This document shows, one piece after another, positions 11,290 through 21,779 of a stretch of DNA of 51,611 bases. This stretch comes from Ganoderma boninense (Eukaryota > Basidiomycota > Agaricomycetes > Polyporales > Polyporaceae). Numbering within the stretch: the first letter of the stretch is position 1; each line of letters starts with the position of its first letter. The position numbers were made by a program, and so were the translations under genes. The stretch is taken from assembly GCA_002900995.3 (NCBI GenBank), contig CM035306.1, forward strand, positions 4,588,584 through 4,640,194, read 5' to 3'. Under the pieces are notes generated by a model, which did not search any database, was not told the origin of the DNA, and saw only the letters and a list, made by a program, of their open reading frames with translations.

Positions 11290-14200
11290 ATGCGCAAACG
11301 AGCTGGAACATCTGCAGCAGCAAAGTCCCCGCCTTCAAAGAAGGCCCGCCACCGCGCGCCATCCGGATCGAGTTCTAAAGGAGCCGGAAAGAAGTCCTCG
11401 GAGAGCAAGAAGGCGAAGGAGCCGAAGGCCAAGCCTGAGCCGAGGCTGGCGCCCTCGAAGCTGAAGGCCCGACCTATCCGTGAGAAGGACGGCGACAGCG
11501 TAGAACGCCCTGCGAACGCCGGATCGTCGAAGACGCGCACGCGCTCGAAGGCGCGCCAGGCCTCGCCCGATCTTGAAGACGATGGGCTCGAGATCTTGAG
11601 TGATGCCGGGGCGGATAACGAGGGCAGCAGCGGGGCCGAGGCAGACGACGATGGGAGTCAGGATGGGGGGAGGGTGAGCGCAGGTAAGAAGAAGGCGAAG
11701 GATCCGGATTCTGAGGAAGAATTAGGTGCGCGAGAACGTCGATGCGACCAGATCTGTGCAGTGATGGATGAGCAATGTAGATGACTTGATGCGGGGATGG
11801 GACTCGCCTATCTACGCGTTTTTCGAGCCGCGCCCCGAAGTACAGTACAAGAATGGTCGCCGGTGCCATGTCTTCAAATGCGCGAAGGAAGGTTGCAAGG
11901 CGAAGAGGGGAGTACGCCGCTACCTCGATACACAGGACTCGACGTCGACGTCGAATCTGCGGCGCCATGTCGAAGCTTGCTGGGGGAAGAAAGCGCTCGC
12001 AATGGCGCAAGCGCTTGGGAATGCCGACGATGCGCGCGACAAGATCTTTGACAAGATCCTGCGAGAGGCGCCACTCACCGCCCACTTCGAACGCAAGAAG
12101 GGGGGCCGGGTCACGTATATGCACCGCAATCATACGAAAATAGAGACACGCACCGAGATTGCTCGGTGGGTATGTGAAAGCGCACGGCCGTTCAACATCG
12201 TCGAAGATCGCGGTTTCCTGGTCTTGATGAAGACGGGGCGCCCTGGGCACTACATCCCCTCCCCTTCCACCGTCTCGCGCGACGTCAAGATCGTCTTCGC
12301 GCGCACGCGCAACCGCATCGCGAGGCTTCTGCAGGTACGTGGTTTGTTAGATTTCAAGCGCAGCACCATTAAATGAGCACTTACCGCCAGGAATACGAAG
12401 GGAAACTCGCGTTCACGACGGACGCTTGGACGTCGCCCAATCACCGTTCGTTCGTCGCGCTGTGCGTACATCTTGAGCACAAGGGCGCGCCTCTCTCGAT
12501 GGTCCTTGATGTCGTCCAAGTCGCGAAATCCCATACCGGGGTTCATCTTGCAGAGGCCTTTGCCGGAGTCCTGGAGGAGTTCGGAATTAATAAACGGGTT
12601 CGTGCGAGGCCAGCGCGAGAAGCTGAACTTACTGAACTATTTCGCAGGAAACGCACGTGACCTGCGATAACGCCAAAAACAACGACGCCATGGTGCGCCA
12701 CCTGGTGGAACTGCTGCCGGAGTTCGACGGGCAGCGATCGCGCGTCCGATGCTTCCTGCATGTCCTCAGCCTGGTGGTGAAGGCTCTCGTGCGCGAGTTC
12801 GACGCCCGCCCAAAAACCGATGCCAACAAGCGCGACAAAGAAGAACAAGAACTCTTCGAGTTGGCGGCGGACTTGGAGGCCTTCGAGAGGGAACGCGAGA
12901 GGAAGCGCGCGGACCGCCAGCGCTCGGGATCGCCGCCGGCAGAGGAAGAGGACGATGAAGACGAGGACGAGGAGGACATGGACGACCCCAGCGACGAGCT
13001 GGATCCTTTGGACGAGTTGACGGAAGAGGAGCGGGAGGAGTTCGAGTTGGAGATCCGGCCTATGAAACTGGCGGTCGCGAAGGTTAGCAGCGTGCAAGTC
13101 CCCAGAGTGGCGGAAGTCCTACTCACCATTTGTGTTAACAGATCCGCACCCTTGGATTTAAGATCATCAATTCGAGTACGCGTCATCTCCCGGCCTGGAA
13201 GGCGACGTGCGAGGAGAAGGGTCTTCCCGTCCGCTTGCTCCCGCGGGACGTGCGGACGAGGTGGAATTCGACGTATGATATGTTGACCTTCGCGTCGAAG
13301 TACCGGGAGGTGGTGGACGAGATGACGATGAGGCAGGAAAATGGTCTGCGGGCGCATGAGTTGTCGAGGGAAGCCTGGATGCGCTCCGCCAACTCCAAGA
13401 AGTCCTTAAGGTTCGTTTGCAGTGTGAACCTTAACCTTCACTAACTGTACTAATCCACGAACTTTATTCCGCCACTGTCGGGTGGCCCCGTCTGCTATTC
13501 AACTTCCCAATTCGTCCACCTCTGGCATCGCGCTCGCTTGTTGCTCGACCGCGCACCATCCGCGCCTCTCTGAACCACTCGCGCCTGCGTGCACTGTTCA
13601 TGCCTGCCCTCTGACCCACTCGCTCTCCCCGCTCGCGCACCTCTCGAACTGCACCCTGCCTACCTCACAACAATCTCCTACCCCTCTCGCCACTTCAACG
13701 CACCCAGGTCTTCAAGAGCGCGACCTTGTCCTTCTCGCGCGCTAGCATCCCGAACCTCGCCCGCGTCATCCCAGTCATGGACCATGTCGAGGAAACACTT
13801 ACCGACGCCATCCACAATGACGACAAATACTCAAACCCGATCCGCGTCGCCTGTCGCCTAGCCAAGAAGGTCCTAGACAAGTACTACTCGCTCACCGATG
13901 CGTCGGCCACCTACCGGATCGCTATGGGTGCGTACTAATCTCACGCCCTTCGTACACGTCCCCTCGCTAACTTGTTTATCTTACAGCGATGCACCCCCGC
14001 TACAAACTTCAATACTTCAAGAAGCTCAGATGGACGGCCGGATGGCAGCGAACGGCACGCGAGCTCGTCGAAACCGGATGGGGAAGGCAGTCGGAAGGAT
14101 GACGAGTCTTCGGACGAGGACGAGGTGAGTATTTACGGGCACATCTTGCATGCAGCACGCTTGCTAACGAGCGGCATAACTTGTGTGGCAGGCGCGCGAT

Positions 14201-14673
14201 CTGTTCGATATCCTTGACGAGCGGGACGGTGCTTTGCCAGACGACGGGATCGAAGACGAGCTTCAGCATTACCTGGCTGCCCCCGTGGACAAAAGCTCGG
14301 GCGATGTGATCGGCTGGTGGAAGGACAGACGGGCGACCTATCCGAACCTCTCTCGGATGGCTATCGATTACTTGACCATCCCCGGTAAGTTTTTTTTTTC
14401 TTTTTGACCTCTCGCATGCACTCTTGCTAACTGAACCATACTATTCCAGCAACATCCGTTGACGTCGAGCGGCTCTTCAGCCGAGGACGTCTTGTCCTCT
14501 CGCACGTCCGCAACCGCCTCAGCGCCCAAACCACGCGCGCAATTCTCTGCGTTGGCGCTTGGAGTGTCCTCGGTCTCGTCAAGCCTGAGGATGCTCGCAA
14601 AGTGGCTGAACTTGATGACATTGAAGGTGATGAGGACGTGGAGTTGGAGGATGGCTGGGATCGGATTTATTAG
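11290..14673 (+). CDS. hAT transposase with BED-type zinc finger and hATC dimerisation domain
   Basis: A cut-and-paste transposase of roughly 890 residues. The start at 11290 (MRKRAGTSAAAK) leads into a Lys/Ser-rich and then acidic, disordered N-terminus. Next comes a BED-like Cys2His/Cys finger (HVFKCAKEGCKAKRG, then TSNLRRHVEACWG), followed by the RNase H-like catalytic region (TTDAWTSPNHRSFVALCVHL, VTCDNAKNNDAMVRHL, DVRTRWNSTYDML). A long acidic insertion follows, and the hATC end (DVIGWWKDRRATYPNLSRMA, TSVDVERLFSRGRLVLSHVR). Introns that I could place: 11726-11780, 12335-12390, 12598-12647, 13083-13141, 13928-13986, 14125-14191 and 14385-14449, all GT-AG and all keeping the frame. The junction between about 13411 and 13711 is unresolved: simple splicing there breaks the frame, so a small extra exon or an assembly slip is possible. 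No other stop or frameshift was seen, so the gene may be functional. Confidence 0.88.
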
Positions 14674-14918
14674 CCTGCCGCCGTGCTGCCTGGGCGTGTA
14701 AACTCATGTCTTTTACCATGTATTCTGTGTGTCTATGTGTGCCTAGCCTATAAACATGTGTGCAATCTGTTGAAACCCGTGGTTACCCTCAAAATACCCC
14801 TTCAACCCCCTGACCCCCACCCCCTGCTCGTATACCCCTACCCTTGTCTACCGGGGTTGAAGGGTAGGGGTGTGTGGGGTAAGGGTAGAGGGTGTCAGGC
14901 TGGACACCCGGGGGTTAC

Positions 14919-14934
14919 CCCTCGCCATTCCCTA
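14919..14934 (-). repeat. Right terminal inverted repeat of the hAT element
   Basis: Read on the minus strand this is tagggaatggcgaggg. It matches the left end at 15 of 16 positions and abuts the right target-site duplication. Confidence 0.92.
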
Positions 14935-14942
14935 GGAACACG
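14935..14942. repeat. Right 8-bp target-site duplication of the hAT element
   Basis: ggaacacg, identical to 10667-10674. Removing one copy plus the element rejoins the LINE RT frame to the RNase H frame without a shift. Confidence 0.95.
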
Positions 14943-16654
14943 TCGATTAGACGATTGCCAGGTTGGCATTCGTCGTCAAGTGGGTTGAATGCCAGAGAGC
15001 ATTCTGGGTAGTCGGGGTAGAAAGAGATGGTGCCGTCCGCATGACGGACAGGGGGTTCGCATGGAGCGTCTTCTTGAGAAGCAATGCCGCTTTGGAAGAC
15101 ACCAGTCTTGGGTTTGTGTGGTGGAGGGTAGAAGCGGATGTACGGGCTGTTGTACGACCGTTTGTAGAGATTAGGGAAAAGAGATTTGATGGGGTGTGAG
15201 TCCATCAGTGTGTGGATTCGCAGAATGTAGCGTTTGCGGAGTTTGTTGAGGTGGACGTGGAGGGGTTCGATTGCGGTTGCAATCGGAAGGAAACCGGTGG
15301 GAGTGGTGCAGAACGTGCCCGAAATCCACCGTAAGGCAGAGTTCTGAGCGACGACGAGCGGTTTGGTGAGGTCTTTGCCTCCGGTTGGACGATACCAAAC
15401 GGGGGCGCCGTAAGTGAGAATAGGACGGACACAGCTGATGAACAGCTTGCGACGTTGAAAAGGGGTGAGGCCGCGGACAGAAGTCCCAAGCATGCGATAT
15501 GCGAGGGCGGTAGCGTTGCCCTTGGTGGCGTAGTGTTTAATGTGATCTTTGAATGAGAGCTTCTTGTCAAGGAAGAAACCCAAGTGTTTGACAACAGTGG
15601 AGGGTTGGAGAGGGTGGTCCGCGTTCCAGGGCCCAGTGCTGAGGTTGAGAGGGACGTCGTCGAAGTCGAAGGGGTGAGCGGGTTGTCGACGAGGTGGTGG
15701 GAAGTGGATCAGCTCGTCCTTCTCGTGTTCGATGAGGAGACCGAGCCTATGGAGGTATTTGTCGAGTTGTTTGTTAGACAATCGAAGGATGTCGCAGTTG
15801 GTTTCGGTGCTGTTGGACGTAGCGACCAAGTCCCATCGTCCACGTAAAATTGGAGGGCGAACTGGGATGAATGGTGGTGTGTTGAAGAGGGCATGTAGTG
15901 CCGGGGCAATGTACACAGCCGAAAGAGTGGGGGAAAGGGATGAACCCTGTCCGACGCCTACGTCAGGGCAGTCGAACTCAGGGGAGGAGGAGTTGTTGAA
16001 ACGGAAGGAGGAGCGCCGGGGGAGAAAATAGGATTTGAAGAAGTTGGTGAGGATGGGAGAGAAACCGCCCCGAGCGAGAATGTTGATGAGAAGTGAGTGG
16101 TTGACGGAGGGGAAGAACTGGGCAACGTCGAAGCCGAGCATGGTCGTGACAAGGCCCTGTTGCCAACCTCCGCGAATATGGTTCTGAAGGAATGCGACAG
16201 CGTCGATAGTGGATTTCTGCCAGGCGCTGCCAAATTGGCAGGGGTGGAGTACACCGTGTTTATGTAGGTCGTACTGGAGTCGGTTGTTGATGACCTTCTC
16301 GAGCCACTTGGCAGTGCAGCTGAGGAGAACGATGGGTCGGTAGGCCTTGACTTTGGAATAGTCGGGCTTGTTGGGTTTGGGGATAATCACCGTGACGGCC
16401 CGGCGGAATTCCTCGGGCCAGACGCCATGGGCGAGGCAGGAGTTGAAGAGTGCGCGGAACCCTTGGAGGATCTTGTCGGCCGTCTTGGGGTTCGTTTTGT
16501 AGTCAATGAGGAACTTGAGATGTCGCCAGTGGATATGGTCGACACCTGGGGCAGAGGAGGAAGTGGTATTGGAGATGGCGTCCTTGAGTTCCTGTGTGCT
16601 GAACGGAGGCCAAGCCCGTGTGGGTAGTTGAGGAAGGTCGTTTGTGACGGTCAT
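14935..16654 (-). pseudogene. Reverse transcriptase part of the LINE ORF2
   Basis: The frame from 16654 shows RT blocks in the usual order: SSSAPGVDHIHWRHLKF, AYRPIVLLSCTAKWLEKVIN, the first catalytic Asp in LGFDVAQFFPSVNHSLL, GVGQGSSLSPTLSAVYIAPA, then LLIEHEKDELIHFPP and the thumb-like VVKHLGFFLDKKLSFKDHI. The YVDD box is present in the DNA (15832-15846) but in another frame, flanked by two compensating shifts, so the encoded protein lacks it. The last codons before the present stop at 14915 are hAT sequence. At its 5' side the frame is separated from the preceding segment by a shift near 16651. RT would copy element RNA at the nicked target; this copy cannot. Confidence 0.92.
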
Positions 16655-17945
16655 GTCAATGGGACAGTGTGCGGCGCATGGAAGACCTCGTCAAAAGCCG
16701 GCCACAAGGAGTCAGGGGTCGAGAGGGTCTGTCCCGTTGTGGAGATATCCGGGAGTGATGACGAGCGTCGTGGGCCTGTCCAGCGGCCTAAGTCCCAGAC
16801 GCGTTTAGCTTCCTCGGAGATTTCGCGAATGCGAGTCTCCATGTGTTTGTTGCGGGCTTTCCGTATGGGATTCCCGGAGGTTTGGCACGGGCCTCCTTCC
16901 GCATGGAAACGGCAGGATGGAAATGGCCCCATGAAGTCGGGATGGTGGCGAGCATGGATGACCACTTTCGACGGGCATCACGCCGTTGCCAGGGTGGGGT
17001 GCAGGCCTTGGTGGCGCCTTTGAGCTTGTTGAGGTTTGTTTTTATTGTCAGGGTCACAAGAGGCGGACTTCCCACAAAATCGTTTGGGTTGGGCGTTTGA
17101 TGTCCAGGCATCCTGGAATGTCTGGTAGAGTCAGAGTAGCGTTTCGAGAGTGGTGATTGGGGTCTGTGAGGAAAATGGGGTATGATTCCAAATAGGTCTG
17201 AGGGCGGGTATTCCTCAGAGGGAGGATCGGGGAGGGAGCGGGCAAGTTCAGCGAGGAGGTTGATTTTCGTCGTCAGACCCTGGTGATGGATGGAGTTCCG
17301 AGAAAGGTCAGGGGGGTGTTTGGATTTCGACGTCAGGATGGCATGGTCAGAGAGGCCCCGTGCCTGTCCTCGAATGTTGATGGAGGTGGCGAGGTCGGCG
17401 TCCGCCCAGACAAGGTCAATGACAGAGCGCGGAGTTTGATGTTGTCCGGCATGTGGGTAACGACATCCGGGGGAGAGATGAGATTGTGACCAAAGGCGCC
17501 ATGGAGGGCGTTAACTTTGGCCAGATTGGATTGTGAAGAGGTCGTAGGGAACAGGGTGTCCTTTGTCGGCTGTGGAGGTTATAGTCTCCGCCCATAAGGT
17601 GGACGTGTGGGATTTCGTTAATATGGTCGACAAGATGGTTGAGTGCGGCACAATGTTTGTCATTGTACAAAGCCATTATGTTATGGACATATCCTTTTGC
17701 GAGGCGTAGCTGTAAGCAGCGCGACGTCCGTGTGGGTGAAAGTGTTGTGTAGTGAGAAGGTAGCTTGAACCAGTTTCTTGTTGACATAGATGACAACGCG
17801 GGCGTCGCGTACCGGTTCTAGTAGGGTCCAGTTGGGATGGCTCTGGGTGCCGTAGAGGTATCGGCCTTGTGGGTGAGGAGCGGGTATTTCGCCTGGTTCA
17901 GGGCTTCCGACCCGATGAGTGGGGGGTGCCTGGGCATGTCTGGTA
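16655..17945 (-). pseudogene. Endonuclease and linker remnant of the LINE ORF2, several frameshifts
   Basis: Minus-strand pieces in different frames line up as the endonuclease/exonuclease/phosphatase-type domain of a LINE. They read GRYLYGTQSHPNWTLLEP and ARVVIYVNKKLVQATFSLH (about 17900-17690), then VHNIMALYNDKHCAALNHLV with the metal/catalytic motif HVHLMGGDYNLHSR (about 17690-17580). An ordinary linker to the RT follows, including SSSLPDISTTGQTLSTPDS (about 16750). At least three frame changes separate these pieces. The endonuclease N-terminus with its first catalytic residues is missing because the element is truncated at 17945. The intact enzyme would nick the target DNA. Confidence 0.85.
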
Positions 17946-17962
17946 TGGACGTTTCGTCCTCT
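17946..17962. repeat. Right target-site duplication of the non-LTR element
   Basis: tggacgtttcgtcctct, identical to 9053-9069. It fixes the truncated 5' end of the element at about 17945. Confidence 0.9.
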
Positions 17963-17987
17963 GCTGCACTTGACCTTGACGTCGGCC

Positions 17988-18087
17988 NNNNNNNNNNNNN
18001 NNNNNNNNNNNNNNNNNNNNNNNNNNNNNNNNNNNNNNNNNNNNNNNNNNNNNNNNNNNNNNNNNNNNNNNNNNNNNNNNNNNNNNN
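17988..18087. other. Assembly gap of 100 N
   Basis: Exactly one hundred N lie 25 bp outside the retrotransposon's 5' target duplication. A round 100 usually marks a scaffold join of unknown true size, so distances across it are not reliable. Confidence 0.98.
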
Positions 18088-21000
18088 AGGTACTGAGATG
18101 GAAGATGGGCCAGAGACGAGCCCCGTAAGTATCCGACGCTTGTGGAGTACGAGCCATCATCGTTACTTCTCGGACGGTCAGTAGTGGACGATCGCCTGCA
18201 GCTAGAGTAGAGCGTAGTGAAGGGGGGTACGAGGACGCGCAGGAGAAATGACAGATATGGCATGGCAGCAGCGAGGCAGGATGTTGGTGGGTGTGGCGGA
18301 GCTAGGAGAGGAACGTGGTTTGGGGCAGGGGTTAAGCGAGGAGTATAAACGGTTTACCTCTCAGCTTATCCTTGTTAGGAGAAACCTGATAGGCCGTACG
18401 GAACATCCAGCTTGATAGTGTTCGGAAGCAGGAAGCCGAAGGGCGTATTGTCCGGACTCGGCGAAAGACAGTTGGACACAGGAATCTCGAAGAAGCCAGC
18501 CCCTCCTTCGCCCTAGGTTTGCTGAGTGAGGGCGGACAAGAGATCTAAGATAGGGTGTCGACGTTGAAAACAGTACTTGTGTACTAGTAGCCTGGTTACC
18601 TAGGAGCTCGTCGTGTGCGTGGGACGGATTACTACTGGGATCTGTCGGTCGCCTTAGGTCTAGACCTTGGAGCGCATTGACGGTGGTGGATCGAGGCGAG
18701 ACGGAAGGCTCGTCGCAGCCACAGCTGTGACGCCGACACGGATAGTCACAAGTCATGTGCTCTGGTGACGAGGCTGGACCCGTTCGACCAAATTTGCGCG
18801 AGTGACAGTCGATGAGCTCTCTAAGCCTCTCTTGCCTTTACTCGCCCACTTTCTTCAGCCTCCGCCTCTCAACAAATCAGACATGCCATCCCACTCTCTC
18901 TGCCTGATTCTCTTCTCAAGAAACCTCCACCAGCTCGCGAAACCAGGCGTCGGCAAGTTTGACGTTGGCGACCCCGCAGACATACCGACCTCGACAGGCT
19001 TCTCTCTCGACGGTCGCCACTCGCCCTCGTGTCGCACTCTCAATTTGCCGTTTCCTGTGCCATCCGATCCATTGTGGTACGTATTTTCGTTGCCTGTTCT
19101 GCCGCATATAGCCACCTTCGGTCATCCCAGCATCGGCGAAAAGTCGCTGTCGAGGCCCTCGGCGGGATCTTCGTGCCATTTATTCAACGTGGGTCTTCCG
19201 CAGTCTCTGGGCTACGCCATGTATGGTGCTCCGGAGTGTCGGACGAACCCAAGCATGGGCGGCGACGCGGTCGTACGTCGATCGGTTACCAGGCGAGTGG
19301 CTGAAAGGTGCGTTCTCTTCCTGTCGTAACCCTACTTTCTGTCCATGAGATAGATCTATCGTCGCCTCACAAGGGCAGTAATACGAAGCGGAGACAATCC
19401 CTCATGTGCTTCACCAAGCGCTCTAGGTCATCGTAGAGCGGACTTGCAGGCATACATGCGACGCGTCCATGGCAAAGTACAGATCGTACGCGAGTTTCCG
19501 CCTTACATTTCTGGTAGAAGGAGTATTCTTCATCGTGCTTGATTCAGGATCGGGGTCTGCATTCACGCATTCCATGCATGGGACTTCCCGCTCATGACCG
19601 TGTCGATACTCGGATACTAGCCTTCTTCAGCTATATCTCGAGATACTTATCCTCGCATCTCCTCAGGTGCTCGAGTGTTAGTATGTAAACTGCATGGCAA
19701 CGTGCCATTGACATCCTGGCGCCGTACTTGTTTGGATCGGTTGTTTGGATATGGCAGTATTGATTTTGAGCTCATGTAGGTGAGCACAACGAAAGATCTG
19801 TGCCGTTCCCGCTGAAACAGGCCCCTTCTGTCCCTTCTGTCCCTGGCTATCCTCTGGAGGCTATGTACGTACATGCGAAGGTGGTCTGAACATACCTTCG
19901 AGATATTTAGCTTCCCGAGACGTGCCCCATCAACGCACGGGTGGCCGCGATGGCGCTCCTATGGTCCTCACCGATCCCTGGGGGCGGCCGCATCCAACGC
20001 ACACCGGCAATACATGCTGGCGCGACTGCTGTCCTTCTCTGCGCCTGGACAACCTCGTCGCGGCTGTATCCCCGCTAACATATCGTCGTCCTACCGATGT
20101 ACCGCCTCACTTCCATCATCGTGCCCCCGAACAGTCACGCTCGGCTTCCTCCGCCACCTCAGCGCTGCCCGCGTCTTGCTGGGATGAGGGACGAGGTGCA
20201 CGTGACGTTCCTCTCCGTGCTCTTGCGGCTCTCTGAAGGCGAGCTGCCCAAACCTCTGGCTAGCTGTCACGCGTCGCCCTTGGTGGGGCAGGGTCGAGCG
20301 CATGCACATGCGACTCCGTGCCTGGAGATGTCGATTCGACGTGCGATCACTGCACACGTCGGGTCTGCGAGTTGGCCCCGCGAAGAACGACGAACGTGGC
20401 GCGCCCATCCTAGAAAGCTTCCAAGACGCCATCTCCTGGGCGTTCTCAGGCTGTGGTCCGCGGCACGGCGTAGGGGGCGTCAGGTCTCAACTGCGGGGTA
20501 CGGATGAGTCGCTAGCGAATCCTCTCGAAACATACTAAACCTGTTCTACTTCATCTCCCGAACACGCAGTCATGAGTTGAAGGCAGCTACGTTCCAGGGA
20601 GGTCTCACGACGGTGCTCTTTTCGGCGAGCTGGCCGTCTTTCTCTTTCCGCCCGTAACGGTAATGTGAAACGATCTTTCCCGCTTAGCTGTCCGTTCCTC
20701 TCGGGCTGCGAATCGCTTGGAAGCTGTACAGCGACACCTCCGCATCTGGCCGGCTGGCGATCCTGCCGAGAAGAATGGAATCTTCGCCCAGGGAAGACTA
20801 CTCCGCGTATGGCGCACCACTCCCAGCATTCAATTCAGAGGCGTAGGGGAGTGTTCTCCATTGGATTCGCGTCGCCACCCCGCTCGCAGTATATATTGAG
20901 GAGGTGTCGATCTCCGGTCCACACAGCAATGCAAAGTTGAACCCGGCCTACCTGTTCGTTCCTGTGAAGCTACTGTATCTCACAGGGGGCCGCCTACAAT

Positions 21001-21779
21001 CTGTGGCTTCGAATCTGGATGACGCACTCAGTGCGCTACGCTACTGGTACAATCATCCTCCTCCGAGTCTATCTGGCGCACACATTGACGGCAACGACTC
21101 TGGTAGCTCTGTCCCCCCAGCCCCCGGCCTTCTTCTACCTACCTTCCGGTAAGAGAAGGCCCGGCTGGAGCGCCGGTGTATGTCTCGAGTGATGCTCAAC
21201 GGCGGGCTCTGCCTCCGATGCATTTGTGACTATTGGACGGCCGATGTGGCATCCGCGTCCGCGATGAAGCTCCTCCAAGGTCCACGGATCTCGGCCACTG
21301 CGTGGCCAGACCAAATCCGACACGCCACCCTGCCAGATAGTTGCGCGTGTTCCCAGACCGGGTGGGTTGGCTGCACGACGTCGCTCTAGACGGTCGCGCG
21401 GATACCTAAGACGGCACGCCGCCTTGGACGAAGTCCTGTGTTCCCATGCCCAAGATGTTCAAGATGTGCGAGCGCGCACCGCATAACGTCGCAGAGCCGA
21501 GGCCCTGAGCGAAGGACGAGGATGCAGACGGAGGACGACTCGGAGGAATATGGAGCGAATCAGGGCGTCGATCCCGCGTCCTGGCGGAGTACCTACAGGG
21601 TGTGTTACATGTTGGTGAGGACTAATGGAATAGCTATGCGGGACCACAGAGAATAAGGGTGGCTGAGAGCGGTTCGATGACGTGGAGATGCGGAGAGTCA
21701 GAGGCGCGCGGGCCCCTCTGCGACAATGCGGCGCGGAGGCACTACACAATCACACATGCATCTAACGTTCGGGTCTCCG
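18088..21779. other. Gene-poor stretch, nothing recognised
   Basis: Several open frames exist; the longest is 18802-19329 plus, 175 codons, containing DVGDPADIPTSTGFSLDGRH. None shows a family motif, a consistent exon series or a paralogue elsewhere in the window. I saw no repeat structure or RNA gene. Confidence 0.5.

Larger units (their letters stand above)
10675..14934 (+). mobile_element. hAT-superfamily DNA transposon, 4.26 kb, apparently complete
   Basis: The ends are inverted repeats: the left end reads tagggaatggcgggggt, and the right end read inward on the minus strand reads tagggaatggcgagggg, so the first 16 bases match with one mismatch. Both sides carry the identical 8-bp duplication ggaacacg. 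Inside is one plus-strand, intron-containing transposase gene with BED-like and hATC domains. Both subterminal regions are G-rich, with repeated gggtaggggt-like units on the left (about 10725-10750) and in both orientations on the right (about 14780-14890). Superfamily assignment rests on the 8-bp duplication, TAGGG-type ends and the hATC domain. Intact ends and perfect duplications point to a recent insertion. Confidence 0.95.
9070..17945 (-). mobile_element. 5'-truncated non-LTR (LINE) retrotransposon with RNase H, interrupted by a hAT element
   Basis: The element runs on the minus strand in the order endonuclease remnant, reverse transcriptase, RNase H, 3' UTR, poly(A). It is flanked by a 17-bp direct repeat (9053-9069 and 17946-17962). 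The 5' end lies inside the endonuclease domain, which is the usual product of incomplete target-primed reverse transcription. Without the inserted hAT copy and its extra 8 bp the element is about 4.6 kb. An apurinic-type endonuclease plus an RT and an RNase H domain on one polyprotein is seen in the Tad and I groups of non-LTR elements; in a fungus Tad-like is the more likely. That clade call is inference. Several frameshifts in the endonuclease and RT regions show that this copy is dead. Confidence 0.93.

Noticed and set aside
18802..19329. 175-codon frame in the gene-poor stretch
   Set aside because: No motif, no introns expected for this genome, overlapping frames of similar length on both strands.
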